Of a stretch of DNA of 64,000 bases, positions 11,162 to 23,223 are shown in pieces. Under the pieces are notes generated by a model. The model did not search any database and was not told the origin of the DNA. It saw only the letters and a list, made by a program, of their open reading frames with translations. Source of the stretch: Eucalyptus grandis (taxonomy: Eukaryota; Streptophyta; Magnoliopsida; Myrtales; Myrtaceae); the NCBI RefSeq assembly GCF_016545825.1, contig NC_052621.1, positions 37,276,687 to 37,340,686 of the forward strand, in the 5' to 3' direction. A program made the position numbers and the translations under genes. Numbering within the stretch: the first letter of the stretch is position 1; each line of letters starts with the position of its first letter.

Positions 11162-13046
11162 TCAAATTTAGTTCAATCACTTCAATCACTTTCCCCCTTA
11201 CTTTTCACTTCTGGGTGGATAAAGTTCTTTGATTTTCACGTTTTTCCCCTGTTCGCCTGTGTGGTAAAACAAATGTGTGGCTCTCAAAACAGAGAAAAAA
11301 AAGGGGTAAGAGGTTTTCGTGCTCCTCCTGTGGAAAGAAAAGATCTGGGCCTTTTATGTGGATGTAAATAATATTTGCGACGGCTTTGAAAATGAAGATT
11401 GTTGTCCTTGTTATTACCTTAATTTGTCGCTATCGAGTTCATATGAATTCCTAGACTTCTTCTCCAACTCCCCATCAGATCAGAGCTTCCATCACATCCA
11501 CTTAACTAAAGTTGTTCAGATGGTTCTGGAACAGAAATCAAAAGTATGATCTGATTTATCAACAGAACTAATCAGCATCGACCGCTAAATCTCGATTTAG
11601 CTTACGTACGAATATAATATGATCTTGGAATGTAGATATGTAATTAAATGAAGCGGTACGTGAACTATACCGAGAACTTAGTTCATTTGTCGTGCTGCTG
11701 CTGAAGAAATAGTACAGCGATGTCAGTATCGCTGTGTAGAATGCACCACACATTTTTTTTATGGACTATATGTAACTTTGATAATGCGAAGAGAGGTCCG
11801 TAGTCCATGCATATCTCCCCATCTCCCAAAGTACATAGCTGGCTGGCAAGTTGGGCAATTTGGAGGTGACCTGAATGGAGCTGATGGTGATGGACCACAG
11901 TGAGAAAGAGGAGAGAAAGCTGGAAGAACCTCGTGAGAAGTTGCAGCTCACCAGCTTTTGCCCATGTAAGGCCAATCAATGTGTGTTGCGAGTTGGATAT
12001 CAAGCCATCTATTTTGACCATTTCTCCTTCTAGGCGGCTTATTTGAATGTTGTAGTCTAACGGTTCGAGGTCCATGCACCGCACCTCGAGCTATTGGGAG
12101 CCAAACTCCACGTGAGACCCATCTGATTTGATGGCGCACCTACCTTGTTCCGTACCAAAATTATGGCCTTCAGTCGTAGAGAAAAGATCAAACATCTCCG
12201 AAGTTGCAAGCTCCTTGATTTATTTCCGCTCTATTATCTAGAGCCATAGGCATGTAGTAATAGACTTATACCCATTGCTTCAAAATGTTAATGAATTGAA
12301 GCCAAGACCCATGTACATTTAAGATTACTACAAAATATCATATTAAAACGTTGAAATTGGGAAATCAATCTATGGAGATTATTCGAGTTGTTGAGAATTT
12401 GTTGACGCGTTTTCTTCTATTGAACAATCAACCTACGTTTGAGTCATCTTTTACCTGTCTCCATCAAGTCCACCTCTCAAATGAATTCTAAAGGTAGATT
12501 CTTTCAAATCGATTTGGTGTTTTCTAGATGGTGATTATATTTCCGGACGCTCCTGATAAGACTTGAATCCAACATCGAAATTAGATCAGGAAAATGTCTA
12601 GTCATTTTCGTAACCCGTGGCCGAACCGATTCATCGACTGAAGGTATAAGGATCATAATTGAGACATTTGTCAAGTGTTCATGCGAGCAGCTCAAGCCCG
12701 TCGATTACAAGCGTGAATATTTTTGGGTTCTACATCTCTTTTTCTTTTTCTTTTATTAAATTTTGTGTTTTGGATGAGGACATCTGTATTTTAACAGCAC
12801 TATGTCCAATTTTAAATTCCGTTCTGTACCCTTTTCTTTGGAGCCATCAAGGAAGTTCCACCGAAGAGAAAGGTCGTAGTCAATTAATTTAAGGGCAACG
12901 GTCCAAGCATCTGTCCTCGGACAAAAAAAAATTATGTTGAATTAGTGGTGATTCATGGTGCTTATTATATATCAAATCAATGGTCCCATAGGTTTTTGCG
13001 GGATCGGTCTCGTATAAAATATGGGCTATTGGATTTAAAAGCTGAA
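11162..13046. other. Spacer, nothing firmly recognised
   Basis: Contains the 3' flank of the preceding gene. A minus-strand open frame of up to 133 codons at 11683-12084 has no recognisable domain, a composition like translated spacer, and no clear promoter; I leave it uncalled. No RNA gene was seen. Confidence 0.4.
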
Positions 13047-13055
13047 TAATTTCAT

Positions 13056-13515
13056 GGGTTAATATTTTGAAATCTTAAATTGGTATACATGTGACAAATT
13101 TATCAAAAACTAATTTTTTGATAATGAAAAATCCCAAATTAATACACATTAACAAATATACCCAAAACTAATTTATTCGACCATCAAAAACCCCAAAATA
13201 GCATATTTGTGATAAATATACTCTCAATTCAATTGGATTAATACCATAAAAAATAATAAAAACTGTACAACTGTGACATACAAAAAGTAAAATTTCAAAC
13301 CGCTATACTAGTAAACTGCCATGTATCATTAAATTTAGTAATTTAATAATAAAATTAAACAAAAACTAATAAATGATAAATTTATCACAAGTGTATCGGT
13401 TTGTGATAAATTTGTAAAAAAATGTACCGATTTGGGGTTTTTGGTGGTCAAAAAATTAATTTAGGATAAATTTGTTACATGTGTACCAGTTTGGAATTTT
13501 TTAGTGTATTAACCC
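13056..13515. mobile_element. Non-autonomous fold-back MITE with 9-bp target duplication
   Basis: The element begins GGGTTAATA and ends TATTAACCC, and its two halves are imperfect inverted repeats of roughly 150 bp. The left arm has GGTATACATGTGACAAATTT and the right arm reads GGTACACATGTAACAAATTT on the other strand; both also share ATCAAAAACCCCAAA-like phrases. It is flanked by a perfect 9-bp direct repeat TAATTTCAT (13047-13055 and 13516-13524). Nine-bp duplications with long inverted repeats are typical of Mutator-like (MULE) derivatives. It has no coding capacity. Confidence 0.8.
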
Positions 13516-13559
13516 TAATTTCATCAATCAAATCAATTTTTAAAAATGTACCCCATAAA

Positions 13560-14235
13560 GTGCCGTAATTTGTTGACATTTAAGGAAGTGGAAAACGTTT
13601 TCCATATCTTCTTTCACCTCACCAATTTTCACCAAAAACATTTTCTTTTTATTTTTATGTTTTTTTTTCTTTTCCATTTTTTTCCCTTCTTCCTTGGCCA
13701 TAAAGCCTCGCCACTGGCTGATGAGACCCGAGCTCTCCAGACACCGATGGCACTCAAGCCTTGCCTAACTTGCCCGATTTGTCTCAAGCGAGCTCAAGCT
13801 CACCGACCTTGGTGAAGCTTGGGCTTCCTTGGATTAGTCGAGCCTCAAGTTCATTGACTTGCGTCTTGGTTGGTCGCCAAGCTGTCGGCCATCGTCAAGG
13901 TACGCGGCCAACGAAGGAAGGAAGAGGAAGAAGGAGAAAGGAAAAGAAACACAAAGAAAAAAAGAAAAATTTAAAGTAACAACAGTTCTATTTTTTTATA
14001 AAATAAAAATAAATTTAGGATTTAAAAAATATATATGAAGATAAAAAAAATCGATGTTTTTGGTAATTTTTCTAAGAAAATCAAATTAGATACCGAAAGG
14101 TGGAAAATATCTTCTAACTTGATTTTAAGTTTCAATCGAACACCGAAAAACATTGTAATTTTTCTGGAAAATATAAATGGCTTTCTCGAAAATATTTTTC
14201 ATAAACGTGAAATTTTTCATGCCACGAAGAGAGCC
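13560..14235. mobile_element. Fold-back element with GC-rich core
   Basis: Left and right halves are imperfect inverted copies. A polypyrimidine stretch ending CCTTCTTCCTTGGCC (about 13670-13700) mirrors a polypurine stretch starting GGCCAACGAAGGAAGG (about 13907-13960). Between them lies a GC-rich core at about 13700-13905. Outer arms are AT-rich with GGAAAA/TTTTCC phrases. I could not define exact ends or a target duplication. Confidence 0.45.
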
Positions 14236-15480
14236 TTAATCAACGAAACTTATGACGATGAATGATTGTTGCTTTTGAATAAGCTCCATTGATTACAAAT
14301 TTGACAGAAACACTGCTATCATTTAGGTAACTTTGCTGCAAAAAGAGAAATAGAAAGTTACAATAAATTTAGACAGAAGTCACAATCATGAAAACCGACA
14401 TGCTTGCAAAAGCTTGTGGTAATTTGATATCTCCAAAGGTAGAACATACGATTATTGAGGACAATTATTGATTAGAAGTTCTATCTCTTAAGATAATGTA
14501 AGGTACATTACCATCCCGTTGACTAATTACTAAGTGACAGGAATTTCTTGTTACGAACCATGTAGCTGGATTACTACATAAAAAAAGGAAAGTACTAAAC
14601 CAGTCGAGCAAAATTACAACGTGGCAAGACAATTACTTAGTAATTCCATCGTCGACATATGAAATATAAAAGGGAAGTACCCCGTTAGGACTAATTAGGA
14701 AAATTACTTATTACTGGATAATTACTTATGGCAACGTCCTCAACTTAAACGAATGCTACTATTTTTTTTTATTTATTTATGAATTTTAACTAATTTAATA
14801 AGGGCAGTCAAATTATTATGAGTTTAGCTAATTTACCGTGGCTTTAGTTCCTTTAACAAGTGTGCGTTGTATTTCTTTACAATGCTATTAGGAACTTAAT
14901 AATTGTAAAATTTTTATTTAATTGAACTAGTTTTCATGTACTTGCGCGATATGCGCACAATTAAATTTTATCCCTTGTACAGCATTAACAAAATTCATAA
15001 TTTTAACTGCACGAAAAGTACTTATTCTCTTTTTATAACTATAATATTTTTTTCCTGAAGTAGAAAATTATTAAATGAGCATTTCATTAATTTATCGATA
15101 ATTGGAAATGGAATTTTTTAAAAATTCAATAAATAAATGATTAAAATGGAGATAAGCATTTTAAATTCGTTACGAAGAGTGCAGGATGAGGTTGAATCCA
15201 CCGTAAGACAATTAAGTAATTTTTCTAAGTGCACTTTTTATAATAGAAAGCGAGTGGTAAATTTCTTGATTTACCTTTTTGTCATTTTTCCTAGGTTAAA
15301 TTTACCCATTTTTCCTCTCTCTCTCTCTCTCTCTCTATTTGTTTTATAAATACGAAAATAAGTGTAAAGTGGGGTTTAATGGAAAATACAAAAGTGAGAT
15401 AAAAGGGGTTTTTCTTACTTTAAATAGGCAAATGATAATAATAATTTTTTAATAACATATCCTGTTCAGGTTTTAGCGTG
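14236..15480. other. AT-rich spacer
   Basis: Very AT-rich sequence with no supported gene. A CT microsatellite lies at about 15317-15337, and the gene below starts soon after. Confidence 0.4.
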
Positions 15481-15484
15481 GGGT

Positions 15485-15630
15485 TGCGTTCCCCAATAGC
15501 AGTACAGCACACAAGAAGAGCCGACCGAGAATCCAAGAGCCCATCTGCGTTAGGTGATCAGAACTGAGGAAAAAAAGACAAGGGAAGGAGAAGGAAACGA
15601 AGAGAAAGAATCACTGGGACAGTTTCAGAG
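15485..15630 (+). other. Probable 5' untranslated exon of the Gag1-like gene
   Basis: Purine-rich sequence without any ATG, ending TTTCAGAG before a donor-like GTGGGTATC. It fits a leader exon. A possible second leader/start exon follows at about 15783-15819: it holds an ATG at 15799, is preceded by CTCCAG, and is followed by GTAATT. Read this way, it would add MTYFMHG in phase to the exon at 16957. Confidence 0.4.
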
Positions 15631-16956
15631 GTGGGTATCTTTCCATCTCACCCTTTGAATTCCTCAAATATATATATAAAATATTTTTTTCTGTTGATTT
15701 GTTCCTCTGTTTTCTGGGTTTTTGATTCTCTGTCAGGCCTCTGTGATCGCTCTTTCCTGGGTACATAAGGCAATCAGCTCCAGTTTCCGGGTCTTTCTAT
15801 GACGTATTTCATGCATGGGGTAATTTTCCCACTTCAAAGTTTCAGTTTTGGAAATTGGGTTTGTATAAAGTTTCTTCCTTTTCTGGATGAATGATCGAGA
15901 ACTGTGTTCGGGGTGTGAGTTTTAACGGGTAATCTGTTTTATTATTGGGGGTTTTTGAGGGTTCCTTGTTTGGGGGAGTGGATGAAGAGAATCTGGCCGG
16001 CCTGATTTAATCAGTGGTAGTGGGTGTTCTTTGTATGCATAGCTCTCAAAGAAGTTATTTGTTAATCATGGGATGGAGATCAAGAGATTGCAATGTACTG
16101 ATCGCATTCTTGCTGCCTCAATTGCCGACGAATTTGATGAGTGAATTTTCTGTTCCCGCGTGGGTATTTGCTCTGAAAGTTGTGAATTCTTTGTGGTCGG
16201 TGGAACAAATTTACTTGAGCTCACAAGTTGTTTGGTATTAGTGGTCCCGTGGCACTTCATGCTGCATATGAATCTTGAGGTCTTTTTCTTTTTCTTTTTT
16301 GGGTTGTGCGTCCATCCAGACTTTCATGAGAGGAGGTGTTCCCGAGAAGTAGGGATATTCTCTGTTTCTTTCATTACTCGGTTTCTAGTGATCATTAGAT
16401 GTGAGAGGCGATGCTGTTCTGACCAGTGATGTTCTTAGCATATGGTTTATCCTTGCTCAGAGAGAATGCGATGCTTTTGTGATATTTGGAAAATGCATTC
16501 TATGGAAGAAGTATGGAATTATTTATTTTGTAATTCAATCTCTCTTTTTCGCCATTATAAAAGAGTGTAGATGATGTCACGTCATAGCAAGGTTACCGGG
16601 TTATGATCAGGATGTTTGTCTTTCCATGGCAAGTAGGAATTCTTACTGTGAGCTAAGCCTTATCTTATGGAAAGGGTTGCTGAATATAGGCACTGTACAT
16701 AACTTCTTCTGGGAGGTTTTTCTTTTTCTTGTATGCTGCTGATGATTTAGATGTCATGCTTTTTCACTGACGACCCCCTCCTATCAATGAAAAGGGTAGG
16801 AATCAGAGCTGCTTCTTGTGCTTTCTCAACCTTAAGCCCTTCCTTGTTATTGTACTCCAGTTGCATAAGAAAATGAATAAATATCGACAGATACGGCTTC
16901 TAGCCTGGATTTGCTTTGTTGTCTGTTCCTACATGATTTAATATGATTTGTAACAG

Positions 16957-18281
16957 AGCAGTTGTTTTGGATGCTGTCTGAAGCCAAAACCAACTACTGC
17001 ATTGGATGTGCCATCAAAAGGGTCAGAAATTCATGATCATAAGTTGAAAAAACCAAGCAAATCAGAAGATTTCTGGAGCAGTAGCACATTTGATATGGAC
17101 AATAGTGCGGCTCAGTCACAGGGGAGCATCTCATCAATCAGTACCTCAAACCCGACTATCGACCCTCAAGCTGGCAATCCTGGGACACCTTCTGAATTCG
17201 TTAATCATGGTGACTTTTTATTTTATTTATTGTGGATTGGTCTTTTGGTCAGGTTTCCATTAACAAGAGAAACAAAAGGCACATGCTAGAATGGCTATTT
17301 CGGTACCATTCCACAATATGACATATTGGAGTGACATGAAGCATGTTGCCTCAAAACTGACATAACATTATTTGTCATCCGGTTGGACTGTCTTTAAAAA
17401 TTAAAATTTGCTTCCTGATATCCTTGAATTTTCAGATGCATTAAGATAGCGTGCAATGACATGAAGATAATGTGTCAACATGCATTGTTCCACTTTGCGG
17501 AGTTTTTTTGGGGTATATGGCAATAATTACCGCTAGAGCATGCATGTCTCTTTGCTTTTTCACCTGACACAAGTTTTCCTTGTAGGTCTTATACTTTGGA
17601 ATCAGAATAGACAGCGTTGGAGAAGTAACAAAAGGTCTGAGAATCAGACGCAACAAGTTCAACCTAAATTAAAGTGAGTTTCTTGTGACTAAAGTACAAT
17701 TTAGCAGAGCCAAATAGACTAGCATTTTCCAACTTTTTGCATCAATTAAGTGAAGCAATTTCCCACATGATTTCGGTCATGTATGACTAGACAGATTTTA
17801 AGATTGCCGGATTGCTCTGTCCCATTTAATTGCATCATTTTCACATTCTTTATCTGTGGACATCACTCATCATCATACATGGATGTGATTTTGTAATAAT
17901 AGCATATTTTTGAGGTTACTATCGTCTTGCTAGTAGTTTGATGTGTGGGAACTCTCTGTAGAGTAGATACCGTCATCGTTTTTAGGTTCCCTGTGAGAGG
18001 GCTTTGACAATGTGTGGATCTTTTATGTGAAACTTACAGCCCCTACATTGTTGAATCAATTTCTGTCTGGCTTTGCAGCTGGAGCGCTACATATGATAAC
18101 TTACTTGGAAGCGACAAGCCCTTCCCGCACCCTATACCTCTCTCAGTAAGTCTTCAATTTTCAGGCTAAGATTGTTTTCGTACATGTATATCGTGCATGA
18201 ACTTTGCGCAACTTCGTCATCCGACAGGAAATGGTGGATTTTCTCGTGGATACCTGGGAGCAGGAGGGACTCTATGACTGA
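16957..18281 (+). CDS. Gag1-like clamp domain protein (DUF4050), start unresolved
   Basis: Four coding exons (16957-17209, 17586-17673, 18079-18145, 18228-18281) join in phase with GT-AG borders. The product starts SSCFGCCLKPKP and continues KKPSKSEDFWSSSTFDMDNS and SQGSISSISTSN. It then reads SEFVNHGLILWNQNRQRW and ATYDNLLGSDKPFPHPIPLS, and ends EMVDFLVDTWEQEGLYD. This matches a plant-specific family carrying the Gag1-like clamp domain; its function is not established. The Cys pair near the N-terminus (CFGCC) could be lipidated, which is only a guess. No in-frame ATG precedes the conserved part in exon 16957-17209. The start codon must therefore be in an upstream exon; the best candidate is the ATG at 15799. 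The last exon is only 18 codons, as in homologues. Confidence 0.8.
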
Positions 18282-19756
18282 AGAAATCATGCAAGCTTCA
18301 AAGATGTCTGGAGGTTCTAAAATGCTCTTATCGGCTGCTGTAAAATACATTCTTTGTTTGAAAAAGAAGTCACTAATCGAGAAACGCTTTGTATACTGAC
18401 TGAGAAATCACATGGAAATAGGACTCCGTAGTTTGTTGGCCTTTTGAGCTTTCCCTGTTCCTCATTTTGATTAAATAGTGGGAAGCTGCCTACGCTGTTG
18501 GACGGGAATTAATTAAGTCTTTAATTATCTTGAGATGCTGCGTAAATTCTCTAATGCATTTGGCAGATGAATAATATTTGGTAGCGCGCTCTCTCTCTCT
18601 CATATATACATGCACACTCGCGCACTTTATTGGTGTTGTTCTATGGAAACTGGTCATGTTTCCAGCCACAGCTATAACTTTTGTGATCGTGGGGCTTCTT
18701 TCAATCAGGTAAGTGGACTTTGCTTCAATAAGGTTTCTCTATTTTTACCGAGGTCACAAAATCTCCTGTTAAAAACAAAAGTAAATGGCGAAAGAACGGT
18801 TTGCTTTTTCCTTTGCCCGACGGCGCTGGATGTATTTTGTAGCTGAACTAGCTTGATCTGAAAAGTGTCGAACTGGACACGCATGTTCCTGTAAAGAAAA
18901 AGAAAAAAGCGTGAATTTTTTGGCCTACTTGAGATTATAATTGGTCCAGGTTCTGCGGTCCCGAACGTACATAAGTGATAAATTTCAGAGAAATAGAAGT
19001 CAAAAATGTACACATAGAGAACTTGACCGTTCTCTGAAATTCCCTGCTACATCTCGGCAATGTTTGAAAAACTAGAACGATCTTCAAAACGTCAGCTTTC
19101 GGGCTTCGTTTCGCATCATGCGGTCAAATCAATCAACATTGCCGGGGGCATCATTGTACACTCGTTTACCTTCCCTTTCTTCATAAGCTGATACAAAGGA
19201 AGAAAGGCAAATGGGGCCATGCATGAACTTGTTTTTATCTAATAAAATTTTCCCCCCTGTTTGGTTGATTTATGAACTTGGAGCATGAGGGGTAAACCAA
19301 ATATCAGGCGAAGATTGAATCGTAACACGGTTTAGCTACGAGAGAAGTGAATGAAAACATCCAAAGTAATAAAAGAATATCAAGGAATGAAGATAAAGCA
19401 TCTTTCTCTGAGGGGAAAGGAAAAAAGTGAGGGTAAAGGAAGAATCTATTCCAAGCCCTTTTAGCTCCGCCAAATCAACCCATTTCTCTCTCCTTCTTTA
19501 GATTAACGTCAAGAATCTCCGTGTGGGGTGGTGTTTTTTTTTTGTCTCTGTCGCCATCTTTGGGCTAAGGTTAAGAATCTGGATTGGTCCCTGAGCATGC
19601 CGCAAGGAAAGGCATTTGGATCATCCAAAGAATTGTTTTTTGGGTTTGTGTCGTCACGAGTTCTTGAGTTTCTAAATACAGGGTCAGACCCCATTCATCC
19701 TTCCTACAAGTGGAATGCCATTCTCTGCATAACCTTTCTTACTCCTCTCCAAAACA
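18282..19756. other. Spacer and glucanase promoter
   Basis: Contains the 3' end of the Gag1-like transcript and the leader of the glucanase gene. A short CT microsatellite lies near 18590-18601. No gene or clear repeat is supported. Confidence 0.4.
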
Positions 19757-21578
19757 ATGAAGGATTGCTCCTCTTTCTTCCTCTGCCTCCTCATTTTCTT
19801 CTTCATTTCTCCAAATGGTATGCACAATCTCCATCCTCTTTTCTAAAGTTTTTTTCATAGCAGTTGCACTTGTATTCACATGTCCTATCAAGAATTTGAA
19901 AATTTGCGTTGAAAAGTTCTATAATCGATTATTAATTGCACTTTGTGGCTTTTGAACAATTGATGCTACTGAGAGGATGAGAATGCCGTGATAGAAGTTC
20001 ATTATCTGCTCAGAATGAAGAAGTCTTCATATGAATATAAAAATGCACCTTCAGAAGTTCATTTTGTTAATGCTTGGCTCACAAGGCTCTCCTTCCTTCA
20101 GTTATTTTGACAGGGCATGCTTTCACGGGGACATATGGAGTGTGCTATGGAAGAATCGCGGATAATATACCTGCGCCTAGCGAGGTGGCGACCCTCCTCA
20201 GAAGGGCGAAGATCAAGAACATCAGAATCTATGATGCTGATCACAGCGTCCTCACCGCCTTTGAGAACTCCGGCGTTGAAATAGTTGTCGGCCTTGGTAA
20301 TGAGTTTTTGAAAGATATAAGCATAGGTGAGGACCGCGCAATGAATTGGATTAAAGAGAATGTCCAGCCGTTCCTCCCGGGGACCCTCATCCGTGGAATC
20401 GCTATAGGAAATGAGATTTTAGGAAGTACTGATCCTGAACTTTGGGAAGTCTTGCTTCCAGCAGCTCAAAATGTCTATAGTGCGCTTCAACGTCTAGATC
20501 TGAACAAGAAAATTCTAGTCCAGACTGCGCATTCGGAAGCTGTCTTCGCCACTTCGTATCCGCCTTCTGCAGGGGCATTCAAGGAGGATGTCCTTCTATA
20601 CATGAGGCCTCTTCTACAGTTCTTCTCTCGGATTGGGTCTCCATTTTACATAAACGCGTATCCCTTCCTAGCATATAAGAGCGATGCCGAGCACATTGAC
20701 GTTAACTACGCCCTCTTCAAATCAAACCCGGGAATACGTGATAATAAGACTAAATTACATTACGACAACATGTTTGAGGCTCAGGTAGATGCAGCATATG
20801 CTGCTCTTGAAAAGGTCGGGTTCCCGAAAATGGAGGTCATTGTGTCGGAAACAGGCTGGGCTTCCAAGGGAGACGCAGACGAACCTGGGGCCTCACTGAA
20901 GAACGCCAAGACTTACAACTCCAATCTGCGTAAAAAGCTTCTTAAGAAAAAGGGCACGCCTTACAGGCCTAAGATCCCTGTCAAGGCATACGTGTTTGCT
21001 TTGTTCAATGAGAATTTGAAGCCCGGACCGACCTCCGAAAGGAACTTCGGATTGTTTAAGGCTGATGGGAGCATCTCGTACAATATTGGGTTTCCTGGTC
21101 TTACATCTAAAGCAGCCTCGACTCGGATCTCTTTCAAGGTACAGGACCTCTATGTCAGCCTCTTTATCCCATCCTTCATTTTGTTTCCGTAATTACCAGG
21201 ATGAAGTCTTCAAAGAGAGTCAAGGACTCTCCTAGATTACTTACTGGGAGTGCACTGGTTGAATTTTGATGATCACATTTAGCATTCATATTCTCGAATC
21301 ACAATGGCGATGCATGTTGACCAAACTTTTGCTACTCTTATCATCATCATAATAATAGGAGACGTTAAGTTGGTATTTAGGGCTAATAACAAGACGACAC
21401 CAACTTGGCACTTTCAATGTACCCGTAGATTGGCAGGTTTATGCACATCGAAATGTTGTTCTTGCTCTGATGCATTGTTCTTTCACATGATGTTTTTCAG
21501 GAGTTCTATAGTTCTTCCTATGTATTGGCGCTAACGACTGGTGCGGCTGTGCTCCTTCTGAACTCATTTTCGTATTAA
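19757..21578 (+). CDS. GPI-anchored glucan endo-1,3-beta-glucosidase (GH17)
   Basis: A glycoside hydrolase family 17 enzyme that cleaves beta-1,3-glucan (callose) in cell wall or plasmodesmata. Three exons: 19757-19817, 20114-21138 and 21501-21578; 387 residues. Exon 1 gives a signal peptide (MKDCSSFFLCLLIFFFISPN). The mature enzyme starts near TYGVCYGRIADNIPAPSEVA. The acid/base glutamate is in IAIGNEIL and the nucleophile in VIVSETGWAS. FALFNENLKPGP and ERNFGLF are also conserved. There is no X8/CBM43 domain. The last exon encodes EFYSSSYVLALTTGAAVLLL, a small-residue site plus hydrophobic tail typical of a GPI signal. If the second intron (GTACAG donor at 21139) is retained, translation ends at 21192 with a different tail. 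The first exon was chosen because exon 2 alone lacks an ATG and a signal peptide. Confidence 0.93.
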
Positions 21579-22084
21579 GAAAACGGTCCGGAGGTCACTC
21601 AAGTCCTAGGACACATTTGAAGCCAACCCAGAAACCAGAGGATTCAAGTTCTCAATTTGTATGTCCTCGTGTAACTATCTGATTCATTTAAGTAACATCC
21701 AATTCTTTCAAATGTTCATCCCCATTGTACAGACTAGAGATCTGAACACAATGGTGAATTAACGACTTTCTTGCTTCTGCAAATATGGTTTTCTTTATCT
21801 GTCGTCGTTACACATATTTGACATTCATTTGTAATTGAAAAAGTTCAAGCGGGGGTATTCATCAATAAATGCAAAGCTCATACTTGAGTACATGGTGGAA
21901 GTTCACATCATCGAGTTTCCCTTCTCATTCAAATTACATCTGGTGTAATGTAAATAAGTTACATTTGGTAAAAAATCAGTGGCATTTTCTGCTTGCGAAA
22001 GCTTTTAAAAGGAGGTTAATAACAAATTCGAGGCAGTCCATCTCAGAAGTGCTGAAATATGGCCTTCGACTAGACAGTCCAGAT
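21579..22084. other. Spacer between convergent genes
   Basis: Shared 3' flanks of the glucanase and desaturase genes. No feature was recognised. Confidence 0.4.
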
Positions 22085-23189
22085 TTAACTGGCGGTGCCC
22101 ATGTTCAATGCCAAGCGCTGCTTCTGAGCTTCGTTGGGCAACTTCACATCAGTGGCCAAACCAAGAACTTGAAGGAGCCTCACCACATACCATGTCATGT
22201 CAAGCTGCCACCACTCTAGCCCATGCCTTGCCGAGTACTCGAATGCATGGTGATTGTTGTGCCAACCCTCACCAAATGCAAGAACTGCCACCCACCTATA
22301 CGAAACAAAAAAACGTACATCTGTGAATAAATAGATTTTCAAGAAGAATGGATATGTGAGAAATTGGGGACAAAAATGACTATACCAATTGTTCCTTGAT
22401 AAGTCCCCAGTGTTCCATGCTTGCTTTCCCCAAACATGGCAAGCTGAATTCACAAGCCATGTGATGTGATAAACCCACACGATCCTCACACCCTACACGG
22501 CAAAGAAGCTCATATTAGGGACAAAAAAGTTAATGAGCAATCTCAAAAAGCAACAAGAATTTGGAAAAGAAATCTGAAGTTGTTGAACCGACCATTCAGA
22601 AAGCACGCTCATGGTCCAACAGACGCCAAAATCTAAAATAAAGAAACGAGTGCTTTGTTTGAACAAGAAGAATCCAATAAGTCCATAGATCCTGCTTAAA
22701 ACGGCAATTTCTTAATCCTAAAACACCCTAAAGAACAGAAACAAGTGCTTTGTTTGAATAAGAAGAGTCCAAAAAGTCTACAGATCCAGATCATGGAGAT
22801 CGGTCTGCGATGCCTGAGCTGGCCGGTCAATTTGAGTGGCCAAAGAAAAACCAGGCCCACAAGACTGAGCTGATGCCTTGGACATCAGATGGAGAGGATC
22901 CTAAGAGAAGATGACAAAAATCTGGGCAAATCTAGTGGTGTTAGTGACTGGGTTCGGATGTAGAAGATGAGATCGGAGTAATCATCTTTCACTTACCATT
23001 CCCCACACAAGGAAGGGAACTCCTCCCAATGCGTAGAGCAGAACGGCAAGCGCAATTGGGTGTGCAATGTAGGTGCTCTGCAGGAACCTGTAAAATGGCT
23101 GCTTCTGCAAATCCCCCACGTTGTTTGGTCCTCCACACTGTCAACAAATGTCATTCACGTATGCATCATTCCCCTTATGATGCGTGAGT

Positions 23190-23223
<34 letters not shown>

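Noticed and set aside
12061..12075. GGTTCGAGGTCC as a tRNA B box
   Set aside because: No matching A box or cloverleaf stems around it.
11683..12084. 133-codon minus-strand frame as a gene
   Set aside because: No recognisable domain, no splice-compatible neighbours and no promoter signal; length is plausible by chance.
19509..19756. Coding frame upstream of the glucanase
   Set aside because: It lies in the probable leader; the signal peptide starts at the ATG at 19757 and joins the next exon in phase.
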